NCBI RefSeq assembly: GCF_000346485.2 | Contig: NZ_KQ976356.1 | Location: forward strand, 132,153-196,152 | DNA length: 64,000 nt | DNA from: Scytonema hofmannii PCC 7110 | GTDB lineage: Bacteria > Cyanobacteriota > Cyanobacteriia > Cyanobacteriales > Nostocaceae | Direction of reading: 5' to 3' | In this document: positions 36,151 to 45,413 of the stretch, in pieces | Layout of the letters: every line of letters begins with the position of its first letter | How positions within the stretch are numbered: position 1 is the first letter of the stretch | Translations under genes and position numbers: made by a program | The notes under the pieces: generated by a model | Databases searched by the model: none | What the model saw: only the letters and a program-made list of their open reading frames with translations | What the model was told of the DNA's origin: nothing

Positions 36151-36277
36151 AAGTAACTCGGCATTAAAAAATCAATCTATGTAACAAAATGTAAAATTAG
36201 TAACTAGCCTAGAAATAGGTCATTGTACAGTTTTTACAAAACTCAACATACATGGGTTTTATTGTGCCGACTTACTT
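36151..36277. repeat. MITE-like element, copy 2
   Basis: AAGTAACTCGGCATTAAAAA (36151-36170) and TTTATTGTGCCGACTTACTT (36258-36277) form imperfect terminal inverted repeats related to those at 35280-35393. The internal CTATGTAACAAAATGTAAAA (from 36177) is shared. It lies in the 670-bp gene-poor stretch 35815-36482, which otherwise holds only the transposase remnant and presumably the promoter of the CHAT operon. Confidence 0.6.
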
Positions 36278-36482
36278 AGCCCGAACTGGGTAATATGCCA
36301 AACTACCGAAGCTCCTAATTTGCTTTGTATGTTTGGCTTTCAAATTAAAAGTTAAGTTTGGATGTTACCCGCGTTGCTTCAAAGCTTGTATATCAAAAAA
36401 ACTGAATTTTGTCAATATATAAATTTTGCTTGTTTTAAACTCTGCCTAGTATGGTGTTAATCTATAGAAATTTGGATTTCTC

Positions 36483-38132
36483 ATGAGTGGTCATCCCAGT
36501 CCAACCCGAAAAATCTTGCTTCTGTCAGCAAATCCCTCTGGCATCAGCCAGTTGCGTCTGGATGAGGAGATGCGCGAAATTCAGGAGGGGTTGAGACGGG
36601 CACATATGCGCGATCGCTTTTCAATAGATAGGGCAGAAGCAGTACGCTACAGGGATATACACAGAGCTATTTTGGAATACGAACCGCACATCATTCATTT
36701 TTCAGGACACGGATCGCCAGAAGACGGCTTATTATTTGAATCGGAGGCAGGTCAACAGAAGTTAGTTGATGCAGAGGCATTGGCGGGATTGTTTCAACTG
36801 TTTGCTGACCAAGTGGACTGTGTTGTCCTCAATGCTTGCTACTCCAAGTACCAAGCTACTGAGATAGCCCAACATATTAATTATGTGGTTGGCATGAGTC
36901 AGGACATAGGAGATAAAGCAGCCATTGAATTTGCTGTTGGTTTTTATGATGCACTTGGAGCAGATAAAGATTACGAGTTTGCTTATAAACTAGGGTGTCA
37001 ACTTATTCGTATGGCAGGGATACCAGAACATTTAACACCTCAACTTTTACAGAGGAAACATTCCCCACCAGAAGAACCGCCACGCTCTGGTTATCCAATA
37101 AACACTTCTTCCGCGTTGGAGTTAGAGTATCCAAATGGTCATGTGCCGCTTTCTTCGCCCTTTTATATAGAGCATGATGGGATCGAGTCTGTTTGTTATG
37201 AAACACTGGTTAAGCCTGGTTCCCTAATTCGGATTAAAGCACCAAAACTGATGGGTAAAACTTCTTTGCTAACCAGGATTCTCGCTCATGGATCTCTTCA
37301 GAATTATCAAGCAGTTTACTTGGATTTTGGTGGTATAGATAAATCCGTACTCATCAATCTCGACAGATTTCTACGTTGGCTTTGTGGAAGGGTTGGTGAT
37401 GAACTTAACCTTAACAATCGAGTGGACGATGCTTGGAATATCAAAATTCTAGGTAGCAATGACAACTGTACAGCTTACTTCAAAAAGCATATCTTAGCTC
37501 AAATCGATTCTCCTTTGGTTTTAGGTTTGGATGAAGTAGATCGGTTATTTCCTTATAGCGAAGTGGTTGAAGATTTTTTCGGGATGCTACGCTCTTGGCA
37601 TGAAAAGGGGAAGATTTCTGATGCTTGGAAACAACTGCGGTTAGTGTTAGCGCATTCCACGGAAGCCTACATTCCCTTGGATATCCATCAATCTCCCTTT
37701 AATGCTGGAGTACCTGTTGAGCTAGAAGAGTTTAATCAGCAGCAAGTACAAGATTTGGCGTATTTGCATGGCATGAAGGGAAACAATGCTCTAATAGAAG
37801 AACTCAGGTCAATGGTAGGAGGGCACCCATATCTAGTGCGGTTAGCGTTGTATCATATTGCTGCTGGGAAAGTTACCTTAGAACATTTGTTACAATCGGC
37901 GACAACAGAAGCAGGAATTTACGCTAATCACTTGCGATCGCTACTGGACATCTTGCAACCAATACCAGAACTAGCCCAAGCAATGAAAAAAGTTGTGAAT
38001 TCGACTGTTCCGGTAGAATTAGATTCAATCCAGATTTACAAGTTGCACAGTCTTGGACTGGTGCATCAGCAGAGCAATTATGTTATGCCCCGATGCCAAC
38101 TGTACCGTGAGTATTTCCGCCGTGTCTTGTAA
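36483..38132 (+). CDS. CHAT protease fused to AAA-like ATPase
   Basis: 549 residues. N-terminal caspase-like CHAT domain (residues ~10-180) with His76 in IIHFSGHG and Cys119 in CVVLNACYS, so the catalytic dyad is present. From ~210 an AAA-like domain of the PF14516 type begins with LEYPNGHVPLSSPFYIE and has a P-loop IKAPKLMGKTSLL (253-260; first Gly replaced, usual for this family) and LGLDEVDRLFPYS as Walker B. These are typical cyanobacterial regulated-proteolysis proteins; substrate unknown. The next gene follows after 11 bp with a paralogous ATPase, so they form an operon. No Shine-Dalgarno at the ATG. Confidence 0.9.
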   Translation: MSGHPSPTRKILLLSANPSGISQLRLDEEMREIQEGLRRAHMRDRFSIDRAEAVRYRDIHRAILEYEPHIIHFSGHGSPEDGLLFESEAGQQKLVDAEALAGLFQLFADQVDCVVLNACYSKYQATEIAQHINYVVGMSQDIGDKAAIEFAVGFYDALGADKDYEFAYKLGCQLIRMAGIPEHLTPQLLQRKHSPPEEPPRSGYPINTSSALELEYPNGHVPLSSPFYIEHDGIESVCYETLVKPGSLIRIKAPKLMGKTSLLTRILAHGSLQNYQAVYLDFGGIDKSVLINLDRFLRWLCGRVGDELNLNNRVDDAWNIKILGSNDNCTAYFKKHILAQIDSPLVLGLDEVDRLFPYSEVVEDFFGMLRSWHEKGKISDAWKQLRLVLAHSTEAYIPLDIHQSPFNAGVPVELEEFNQQQVQDLAYLHGMKGNNALIEELRSMVGGHPYLVRLALYHIAAGKVTLEHLLQSATTEAGIYANHLRSLLDILQPIPELAQAMKKVVNSTVPVELDSIQIYKLHSLGLVHQQSNYVMPRCQLYREYFRRVL

Positions 38133-38143
38133 GGAGTAACAAT

Positions 38144-41100
38144 ATGGCAGCACGTATTTCCAACTTCTATCAGGTTGGAGCAAGTCTCCCAGTTGATGCT
38201 CCCAGCTATGTCAAGCGACTTGCAGACGAAGAGTTTTACCAAAAATTGAAGGCGGGTAAGTTTTGTTATGTGCTCAACTCTCGGCAGATGGGTAAGTCCA
38301 GCTTGCGAGTGCAGACAATGCAGAGGTTGCAAGCTTCTGGGACAGTTTGTGCTGCAATCGACCTAACGGGTATTGGCAAACATAAGGTCACACTAGCCCA
38401 ATGGTATGGAGGGATTGTTTACGCACTGGTAGAAAGCTGCCAGTTAGAAGACAAATTTGATTTCGATTGGCAGACATGGTGGCAAAAGCACCAGGAAGTC
38501 TTCGATCCAGTGATGTGTTTAAGATTGTTTATTGAAAAAGTATTACTAGTAAAGATCGAGCAACAGATAGTCATCTTCGTTGATGAAATTGACAGAGTAC
38601 TGAGCCAAGATTTTTCTTTGGATGATTTTTTTGCGCTCATTAGGTTTTTTCAGAATCAACGTGTTGATAATCCAGCTTTTGAGCGGCTCACATTTGCTTT
38701 GTTGGGAGTAGCGACTCCAAGCGATTTGATTACTGATAAAACCCAAACCCCCTTTAACATTGGTGAAGCAATTGAACTGCATGGTTTTCAGATTGATGAA
38801 GTCGAGCCGCTCATCAAGGGATTGCGCTTAAGATTTAGAGATCCCCAAGCAGTGATGAAGGAAATTTTGGACTGGACGGGAGGACAACCCTTTCTGACAC
38901 AAAAGCTGTGTCAGTTTATGGTAGAGGAGTCCGAGAAAGAAAATCCGCGTACAGTTGAGGAGGTAGTGCGATCGCGTATCATTGAGAATTGGGAATCTCA
39001 AGATGAGCCAGAGCATTTGAGGACTATACGAGATAGAATTCTCAGAAATGAGCAACGCGCACCTTATTTGCTGGAGTTGTATCAGCAGATTCAACAATAT
39101 GGAGAAATAGCTACTAATAACAATGTTGAAATTAGTGAGTTACAGTTATCGGGGTTAGTTGTTAAACAACAAGGCAAGTTAAGAGTTTATAATTGCGTTT
39201 ATCAAGAAGTTTTTGACCAGAATTGGATTGAAACTCAATTAAAAAATTTGCGTCCCTACTCTGAAAATTTTAAGTTTTGGATAGCTTCTGGTGGTGTCGA
39301 TCGCTCTAGATTGTTGAGAGGAAAAGCCTTACAGGATGCTTTGGAGTGGGCAAGAGATAAAAATCTAAATTATCAAGATAAGGAGTTTTTGGCAGCTAGC
39401 CAAGCGAAAGAAACAGAAGAGGAAATAGCTGCATTGGAAAAAGAAGCTGAGTTAGAACGTGAAAGAAAAGATAGAGAAGCAGTAGAAAAAAGAAATCAGG
39501 TTTTGACTGAGGCTAATAAGAAAGCTCAAAGACGGATTAGTATTGGAACTATTGTTTTAATTTTGACTTTAGTAATTACAGCTATCTTAGGAATTCTGGC
39601 AGGGAGGGAAGTTGTAAAAGCGAGGAGTGCAGCAGAAGAAGCCAAGCAGGCTCAACAAGCGCAGAGAGAAGCAGAAAAAAGAGCAATAGCAGCGGCAAAG
39701 AAGGTTCAACAGGCTCAAGCAAAGGCAACAGTAGCGGAAGACAGAGCAACAAAGGCAACGCAGACGGTTCAACAGATTCAGCAGGAAGTTGCTTTGGCTA
39801 CAGCAAAACTGAAAAAGGCACAACAAGACGCTCAAATCGCTAATCAGAACGAAAAAGTTGCCAAGCAGCGAGTTCAACAGGCTCAGCAGGAAGTTGCTTT
39901 AGCTACAGCAAAACTGAAAAAGGCACAGCAAGACGCTCAAGCTGCCAATCAGAACGAAAAAGTTGCTAAGCAGCGAGTTCAACAGGCTCAGCAAGAAGTT
40001 GCGTCTACCAAAATATGGATTAAACAAACAAAGCAAGAAATTCAAAATGTCTCACAGCTATCTGCACTAGGTGGAGAACTTTATAAAGCACAGAAGCAAT
40101 CCGAGGCAGAACAAGCATGGAAACAGGCATCTCTGTCCTTTGAGATCCGAGACCTAAGATTAAAGCAAGCTATGTTGCTAAATAATATTTCAATAGCATA
40201 TCAGCAACTTGGTAAGTTAACTGAGGCAAATAAAGCAGTTTCAGACAGTTTGAAGCTATTACAGACAGATGTAGATCAAAAAAACTCTACTGACAGATTA
40301 GTAATTCTTGCCCAAGCTTTAAATGCCAAAGGTCGTCTGCTCGAATCTCAAAAGAATATTAAAGCAGCTTTGTCTGCTTATACTGAAGCATTTAATAGCC
40401 TCCAGTCTTTAGGCAGCGATTTAACTAGTATCAATCCAGCTATACAGGTTTCTTTTGAGGATACTGTAGAACACGTATATCGGAGTCTAATTGGAGCACT
40501 TTTGCAAACTTCTAAAGAAACTGGATTTAATCAACAAAATCTTAAAAAAACTCGTCAACTTATAGAATCTCTCTTTTTGACTGAACTAAATAACTTTCGC
40601 AAATTAGCTCCTTTAAATGCTCATCTAAAAGAAATTGACGAGATTAATCCACAAGCTACAGCAATCTATCCAATTCTTCTTGATGACCGCTTAGATATTA
40701 TTATTCACTCACCCCAGCAACCTCTACGTTATCACTCAACCAATATCTCTCAAAAAGAGATGAAAACCTTAATTAGCAATATGCAAAAATATGTGCAAAA
40801 ATTTCGTGTTGAAACCAAAGACAATGTAGAGATGATGCTCTATTCTAAAAAACTTTATAGCTTGTTAATTAAACCTATTGAAGCTGATTTAATTAGAAGC
40901 CGCTCCACTAATTTGGTATTTATACTAGATGGTTCTCTGCAAGATATTCCCATAGCTGCTCTTTACAACGATGACGGAAAGCAATATTTAGTAGAAAAAT
41001 ATGCAATCACTCTCACTCCCGCTTTACAGATACTAGATCCCCAACCCTCTAGAAAAAAGCCTTTGATAGGTTTAATCGCCGGAATTTCTGAAAGTCAAAA

Positions 41101-41659
41101 CAACTTCGCTGCAATGCCTGCTGTTAAAGAGGAAGTAGCAACAATACGACAAATAATAGTAGATAGTCATGTGCTGCTCAATAGTGCTGTCACTAGTACA
41201 GCCTTGAAAAAAGCTATTAATTCTTCCGCCTCAATAATACACCTTGCAGTTAATGGTCAATATAGCTCTAATCCAGAAGAGACATTTATTCTAGTTTGGG
41301 ATAAAAGAATTAAGGAAAGGGATTTTGAACAGTTACTTTTATCAAGAGAAAAAGACAAATTCAACCCCATTGAATTACTGGTTCTCAGTTCTTGTCAAAG
41401 TGCTGAAGGTAGCGATCGGGTTCTCTTTGGATTGGGTGGAGTAGCCCTGCGTTCTGGAGTACGTAGTACTGTCGCTACCCTATGGGAAGTAAATGACAAA
41501 TCAACCGCTGAATTTATGGGTGAGTTTTACAAGCAACTAATTAAACCTAGTGTTACTAAAGCTGAAGCCCTCCGCAATGCACAATTAATATTACTAAAAA
41601 GTGAATTCTTCAAAGAGCCATTTTACTGGGCACCATTTGTTCTAATAGGTAATGGATGA
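38144..41659 (+). CDS. AAA-like ATPase, membrane helix, coiled coil and C-terminal CHAT domain lacking catalytic His
   Basis: 1171 residues. N-terminal PF14516-type ATPase (NSRQMGKSSLRVQT, IVIFVDEIDRVL), winged-helix-like part, one membrane helix (GTIVLILTLVITAILGILAG, ~466-486), a long Gln/Ala/Lys coiled coil with two exact-length 35-residue repeats, TPR-like helices, and a C-terminal CHAT domain (from ~900). The CHAT Cys is present (LLVLSSCQSAEG) but the His motif, normally ATHG, reads LAVNGQYSS, so the general base is Asn. The domain may be inactive as a protease. Shine-Dalgarno AAGGAG lies 7 nt before the ATG. It probably partners the upstream CHAT-ATPase through the related ATPase domains. 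Confidence 0.88.
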   Translation: MAARISNFYQVGASLPVDAPSYVKRLADEEFYQKLKAGKFCYVLNSRQMGKSSLRVQTMQRLQASGTVCAAIDLTGIGKHKVTLAQWYGGIVYALVESCQLEDKFDFDWQTWWQKHQEVFDPVMCLRLFIEKVLLVKIEQQIVIFVDEIDRVLSQDFSLDDFFALIRFFQNQRVDNPAFERLTFALLGVATPSDLITDKTQTPFNIGEAIELHGFQIDEVEPLIKGLRLRFRDPQAVMKEILDWTGGQPFLTQKLCQFMVEESEKENPRTVEEVVRSRIIENWESQDEPEHLRTIRDRILRNEQRAPYLLELYQQIQQYGEIATNNNVEISELQLSGLVVKQQGKLRVYNCVYQEVFDQNWIETQLKNLRPYSENFKFWIASGGVDRSRLLRGKALQDALEWARDKNLNYQDKEFLAASQAKETEEEIAALEKEAELERERKDREAVEKRNQVLTEANKKAQRRISIGTIVLILTLVITAILGILAGREVVKARSAAEEAKQAQQAQREAEKRAIAAAKKVQQAQAKATVAEDRATKATQTVQQIQQEVALATAKLKKAQQDAQIANQNEKVAKQRVQQAQQEVALATAKLKKAQQDAQAANQNEKVAKQRVQQAQQEVASTKIWIKQTKQEIQNVSQLSALGGELYKAQKQSEAEQAWKQASLSFEIRDLRLKQAMLLNNISIAYQQLGKLTEANKAVSDSLKLLQTDVDQKNSTDRLVILAQALNAKGRLLESQKNIKAALSAYTEAFNSLQSLGSDLTSINPAIQVSFEDTVEHVYRSLIGALLQTSKETGFNQQNLKKTRQLIESLFLTELNNFRKLAPLNAHLKEIDEINPQATAIYPILLDDRLDIIIHSPQQPLRYHSTNISQKEMKTLISNMQKYVQKFRVETKDNVEMMLYSKKLYSLLIKPIEADLIRSRSTNLVFILDGSLQDIPIAALYNDDGKQYLVEKYAITLTPALQILDPQPSRKKPLIGLIAGISESQNNFAAMPAVKEEVATIRQIIVDSHVLLNSAVTSTALKKAINSSASIIHLAVNGQYSSNPEETFILVWDKRIKERDFEQLLLSREKDKFNPIELLVLSSCQSAEGSDRVLFGLGGVALRSGVRSTVATLWEVNDKSTAEFMGEFYKQLIKPSVTKAEALRNAQLILLKSEFFKEPFYWAPFVLIGNG
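39767..39976 (+). repeat. Two 105-bp in-frame repeats in the coiled coil
   Basis: 39767-39871 and 39872-39976 encode near-identical 35-residue units (VQQxQQEVALATAKLKKAQQ onward), with a third partial unit after 39977. Such repeats expand and contract by slippage and set the length of the coiled coil. Confidence 0.85.
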
Positions 41660-41790
41660 TGAAAAAATCAACTCAATAACAAAACAAAGCATTAATAAAT
41701 TTCCGTCAATCTAATCCCTATAATTTCGGCACTGCTATAATAAATGATTCGTTAAGCAGCCCAAGCCAAGTTAATTCAGTTACAGACAGT

Positions 41791-43728
41791 CTATTTGTTT
41801 AAGGGAAACATTAGATTAAAAATTTCATACCAAGGTCTTTTCACAGACCAAGTAAGTTCACAAATTGTGCCTTTGGGAGAATTGACTCCCCGTTGAAACG
41901 CTCCTCCAAGCTGCCGAGCAAGGTTTTGTGATAGCTGCGTTCCTATACCTTTATATAATGACTTAATACCAGAACCATTGTCCACCACGCGGATTAGATT
42001 TAACCCTTGCTCTTGTATGCAAATTACCTCAAGACGAGTTACCCCTACTGCATATTTACCAACATTAGCTAGCGCTTCTTCTAGGAATAGACAAAGTCCT
42101 CTCTTATGTTCGATGCTTAAGAAGCGACTGTCAATTGGCTCAAACTTAATAATCTTAATTTTTAGTGTTTTAAAGCAGGGAAATTCACGTTCTAGGGTAT
42201 TTGAATAGACCTCATGAAGAACCTCATGAATTGGCTCTTCCAAATCCAGTTTTAGACCGTTACTAAGATAAAGATTATTGTCTTGAGTTAAGGTTTCTCG
42301 CCGTAAGAACTTATAGATTTCTCGCAATTCGCTATTCAAACGTTTAAGATTTGAGTACACCTGTTCCGATGACAATTGTTGCTTCTCAATTCCCCGTAAC
42401 GTACTGGCAATACTTTGCAGCGGACTATTATGAATTTCGTTGAAGACTTTTTCAAGAACGAATTGACGCTCTTGAAGGCGTGTTTTCACATCTTGTTGAT
42501 AGCGGTAAAATAATGAGGATGTTAATCCCCCTCCATTCATAATAAGAACAAGCAGTGATGGAACAACTGGAATCCACCAACCCATAATCAGCAATACATA
42601 GCAAGTACTAACTAATGTTGCGCTTGTAACCCCAAGCCCTAAAATAATCTTGAGCGGTGACAAAAATATTCGACCAAGGCTAATCCCTAAAAGTCCCCAG
42701 GCAAAAATCCAGACATACTCCCATCCATCAGTCCATACTTTTAAAAGTGGTCGCCCATCAAGAACTGCACTAACGATTTGGCTAACAGCATGGGCTTGAA
42801 TTTCTACCCCAGACACTACGCTACGGTTAGCACTGTCAATTGCAGCAGTATTCACAGAATCTCCCGAACTAGACGCTGTAACCCCTATTAGAACGATGCG
42901 ATCGCGAATCCAGTCAGGCGAGAAATTCCCTGCCTTAACATCTTGTAGCGATACAATCCGAAAAGGTTGCCGCCCACTGCGAAAACTAAGAAGTATTTGG
43001 TTTCCACCCGCATCTGCTCTAACATATCCTCCGAAATTTGGCAGAAATCTTGGCAATTCAGTGCCTCCAAAACGCATTGCCTGTGAATCCTGAATGCCAT
43101 TTTCTAGAGAAAAACCTCTACTAGATAAATAAGTTTCTGCAAGACGGATTGGTAGAGAAAATTTATATCTTCCTTTTAAATCTGATGTACCCAGAAGGTT
43201 ACGCCTTAGGTAGCCATCACGATCAAGAATGGTATCAACAAAGCCTACTTGATCGGGAGGAATTTCTGGTGGTGGGTTGGTTGTAAAATCCTTTAAATAG
43301 GGAAGGACTTTTTCAATGCCAATGATATTCTTGTTCTGTTTTAATTGCCTGACTAATTCTGTGTGACCTGGCTCAACAGGTAAGCCTCTAAATAAATCAA
43401 GACCGATCGCACTTGGCTTGTAAGTTTGTAATTTTGCAAGCAATAGTGCCAATTCCCCATCAGGTATTGGATAACTTTTAATGCTGCGAATATCTTCCTT
43501 ATTAATGCCAACAATTAAAATTCGTTCATCTGTTGGTTCAGCAGGGCGTAATTTTAGAAAGTAATCAAATACACTGAGTTCTAGAGGTTGAAGAAATCCT
43601 AATAAGCGAGCAATTATGACAAGCGCAATCACAGATAGTCCTGGTAGTGCGCCTACTCGCCAAATGCCAATTTCCGCTTGAACCTGTCGCCAAATTTTTC
43701 TACTTACATATTTCACAGTCTTAGTCAA
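41791..43728 (-). CDS. CHASE2 sensor histidine kinase
   Basis: 645 residues. CHASE2 sensor (FDYFLKLRPAEPTDERILIVGI and ERILIVGINKEDIRSI, SAIGLDLFRG; ~30-310) lies outside the membrane between an N-terminal helix and three closely spaced membrane helices (~325-410). The kinase core is short: an H-box-like FNEIHNSPLQSIASTLRG and an ATPase domain with LEEALANVGKYAV, VVDNGSGI and GTQLSQNLARQLGG. This NarX/DesK-like layout pairs with NarL-type regulators, and such a regulator overlaps its start by 8 bp. The start is a TTG at 43728 with AAGAAGG 5 nt upstream. Convergent with the CHAT operon. Confidence 0.88.
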   Translation of the reverse strand: MTKTVKYVSRKIWRQVQAEIGIWRVGALPGLSVIALVIIARLLGFLQPLELSVFDYFLKLRPAEPTDERILIVGINKEDIRSIKSYPIPDGELALLLAKLQTYKPSAIGLDLFRGLPVEPGHTELVRQLKQNKNIIGIEKVLPYLKDFTTNPPPEIPPDQVGFVDTILDRDGYLRRNLLGTSDLKGRYKFSLPIRLAETYLSSRGFSLENGIQDSQAMRFGGTELPRFLPNFGGYVRADAGGNQILLSFRSGRQPFRIVSLQDVKAGNFSPDWIRDRIVLIGVTASSSGDSVNTAAIDSANRSVVSGVEIQAHAVSQIVSAVLDGRPLLKVWTDGWEYVWIFAWGLLGISLGRIFLSPLKIILGLGVTSATLVSTCYVLLIMGWWIPVVPSLLVLIMNGGGLTSSLFYRYQQDVKTRLQERQFVLEKVFNEIHNSPLQSIASTLRGIEKQQLSSEQVYSNLKRLNSELREIYKFLRRETLTQDNNLYLSNGLKLDLEEPIHEVLHEVYSNTLEREFPCFKTLKIKIIKFEPIDSRFLSIEHKRGLCLFLEEALANVGKYAVGVTRLEVICIQEQGLNLIRVVDNGSGIKSLYKGIGTQLSQNLARQLGGAFQRGVNSPKGTICELTWSVKRPWYEIFNLMFPLNK

Positions 43729-44368
43729 TTAAACCTTCTTCTCTCGCTCGGATCTCAGTTTGAATTCGTATATTTTTACCAGCATCTGGATACACACCTA
43801 GAACATTCTGAAGTTGAGTCCAGTAGTTCCGAACAGTTCGTTCAGATACGTTCATATGCTCGGCGATCACCTTGTCCTGTAATCCCTCTTGGAAAGCTAA
43901 CTTCAAAACTTCCAGCCACTCAGGGCTAAGCTCCAATCCAGAACGCATTTCCTTCGGAGTATAAATAAGCCCTTTGAGCGACCAATCTACCTTGGTTAAC
44001 ATTTCATTCACTGGCAAACTTTTGTTCACCACTGTAAAACCTCCTTCGTGAAGGCTAATAGAAGGTTTTAGCCGCACTAGAGAACGCGGATAGCTACTTT
44101 GCACAACAATATTTAGGGTTGGATACAGTTGCATTAAGCTTCTAAGAAGCTGCATACCAGTCTCAATCTGGGCCAGATCTCCAGGCATTTCTGGCATAGA
44201 AAGATCTGTAATCACCAGAGCAGGTTGAGAACTTTTTATTAATTCCTTTGCACTCTGTGCTGTTTGAGCAGTCAAAATTTCCGCATCCGGATACTGCTCC
44301 TTCAGGACACCTAGCGTACCTTGCAGCAACATTTCGTGATCGTCAATAACAACAATTTTGAGACTCAC
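43721..44368 (-). CDS. NarL/LuxR-type response regulator
   Basis: 215 residues. Receiver domain with IVVIDDHEML and phospho-acceptor Asp in ALVITDLSMPEMPG, then a LuxR-type HTH (LKLAFQEGLQDKVIAEHMNVSERTVRNYWTQLQNVLGV). Starts at GTG 44368. Overlaps the CHASE2 kinase gene, so they form a two-component pair. Target genes are unknown; the neighbouring CHAT operon is a reasonable first guess only because of proximity. Confidence 0.9.
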   Translation of the reverse strand: MSLKIVVIDDHEMLLQGTLGVLKEQYPDAEILTAQTAQSAKELIKSSQPALVITDLSMPEMPGDLAQIETGMQLLRSLMQLYPTLNIVVQSSYPRSLVRLKPSISLHEGGFTVVNKSLPVNEMLTKVDWSLKGLIYTPKEMRSGLELSPEWLEVLKLAFQEGLQDKVIAEHMNVSERTVRNYWTQLQNVLGVYPDAGKNIRIQTEIRAREEGLID

Positions 44369-44449
44369 TGTTTTTCCAACCCAAAAGCGATCATTATGAA
44401 CACCCCCAGTTCAAATAACTAGGGGGTCAGAAACTATACCTAAAGTGGA

Positions 44450-44632
44450 TTACGCATCTTTAACAGCGACCACAAAAGATGTCAATGCTCGAATAAACAC
44501 AACGATCACGATAATTATCGTGACTGCTGTTGCTGTGTTTGGAATTTCTTGAGGAATGTCAATGCCTGGGAAGCAAGACGGACTCTCAGCCTTGGAAGTA
44601 TGAGTATAAGACGTGGGTGGAGCTTTACTCAC
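44450..44632 (-). CDS. Small single-pass membrane protein
   Basis: About 60 residues from a GTG at 44632 (AGAGG 7 nt upstream). A Pro/Ser/Thr-rich N-terminus precedes one C-terminal membrane helix (TAVTIIIVIVVFIRALTSFVVAV). A longer frame from 44701 lacks a ribosome site. Lies 80 bp upstream of the response regulator on the same strand. Confidence 0.45.
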   Translation of the reverse strand: MSKAPPTSYTHTSKAESPSCFPGIDIPQEIPNTATAVTIIIVIVVFIRALTSFVVAVKDA

Positions 44633-44787
44633 AAGTTTACCTCTTATAAACGACAGTTCAGAACCAAGGTTGTTGAAAAACAGGAAAGTGAACCGAGGCA
44701 AACTAGGAATCTAGCGACAAATTACAAGCCTGCTCGGTCGTACTGTAACCTAAAATCTAACAACTTAAAATAATATTTAAAGCACCA

Positions 44788-44816
44788 TGTCTCACCATGT
44801 CAACTATGGTGAGACA
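44788..44816. promoter_or_regulatory. 11-bp perfect inverted repeat
   Basis: TGTCTCACCAT (44788-44798) and ATGGTGAGACA (44806-44816) with a 7-nt spacer, upstream of the 44450-44632/response-regulator/kinase run. No T-tract; likely an operator, possibly for the NarL-type regulator. Confidence 0.5.
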
Positions 44817-44977
44817 AAACTTAATGTTCAGCAAGACAACCTTCTTGGCTATGCGTATCAACCGTTACCAAAGATCGCCTATGCTTTGAACATCAAGAAA
44901 CTATGAGCAGGCTTTCACCTGTAATTTGTCGCTTAATTAATAAGCTACAACAGCGAATTGAGCAAAGCATTTACCTT

Positions 44978-45029
44978 TTGTGCAAAGTTGATTGCACAAA
45001 AGTGCAAAGTTAATTGCACTTTTGTGCAA
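44978..45029. repeat. Array of TTGTGCAA/TTGCACTT half-sites
   Basis: TTGTGCAA-n6-TTGCACAA (44978-44999) is followed directly by AAGTGCAA-n6-TTGCACTT (45000-45021) and a fifth half-site TTGTGCAA (45022-45029). Two tandem 22-bp inverted repeats of the same design strongly suggest a cooperative DNA-binding site. Confidence 0.7.
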
Positions 45030-45413
45030 ATCGGTTCGTAATTCATATTTCTCCTTAAACAACTCTTATGATCGCTGGAGGATTTGGAGTGATTGTCTGT
45101 GGCTTTGAGATGTTTGGAACTGGAGCATTGTCTGCTTGGGAATTTGAGGACTCATGCGATCGCCCTCTGCTTCTAAAAGGTATCAAAAATAACCTTCAGG
45201 TATCAGCTGCAATAAGCGGTCATCTCGCACCAGCCGCACCAACTATTGGTGCAGAATATACAGCAATGCACCTCAAAATGATATGAACATTGTTTGATGC
45301 CGTGGTGCCGATCGCACTGAGGCAATCATTGCAGGTGAAGATATCGTGACGAAGCCCCAGTGCTTTTATGACTTGATAGTTTTATTCCGGTATATTACAC
45401 CGAACTCGATTTT

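Larger units (their letters stand above)
44633..45413. other. Gene-poor stretch with regulatory repeats
   Basis: About 780 bp between the small membrane protein gene and the 45414 gene. It contains the two inverted-repeat elements listed separately. A 72-codon plus-strand frame at 45068 has no supporting ribosome site or recognisable product and I do not call it. Confidence 0.5.

Noticed and set aside
39587-39877. Cys/Leu-rich antisense ORF
   Set aside because: Antisense of the coiled-coil repeat in the 38144 gene.
45068-45286. 72-residue plus-strand ORF
   Set aside because: No Shine-Dalgarno, no domain, and unusual composition; not supported enough to call.
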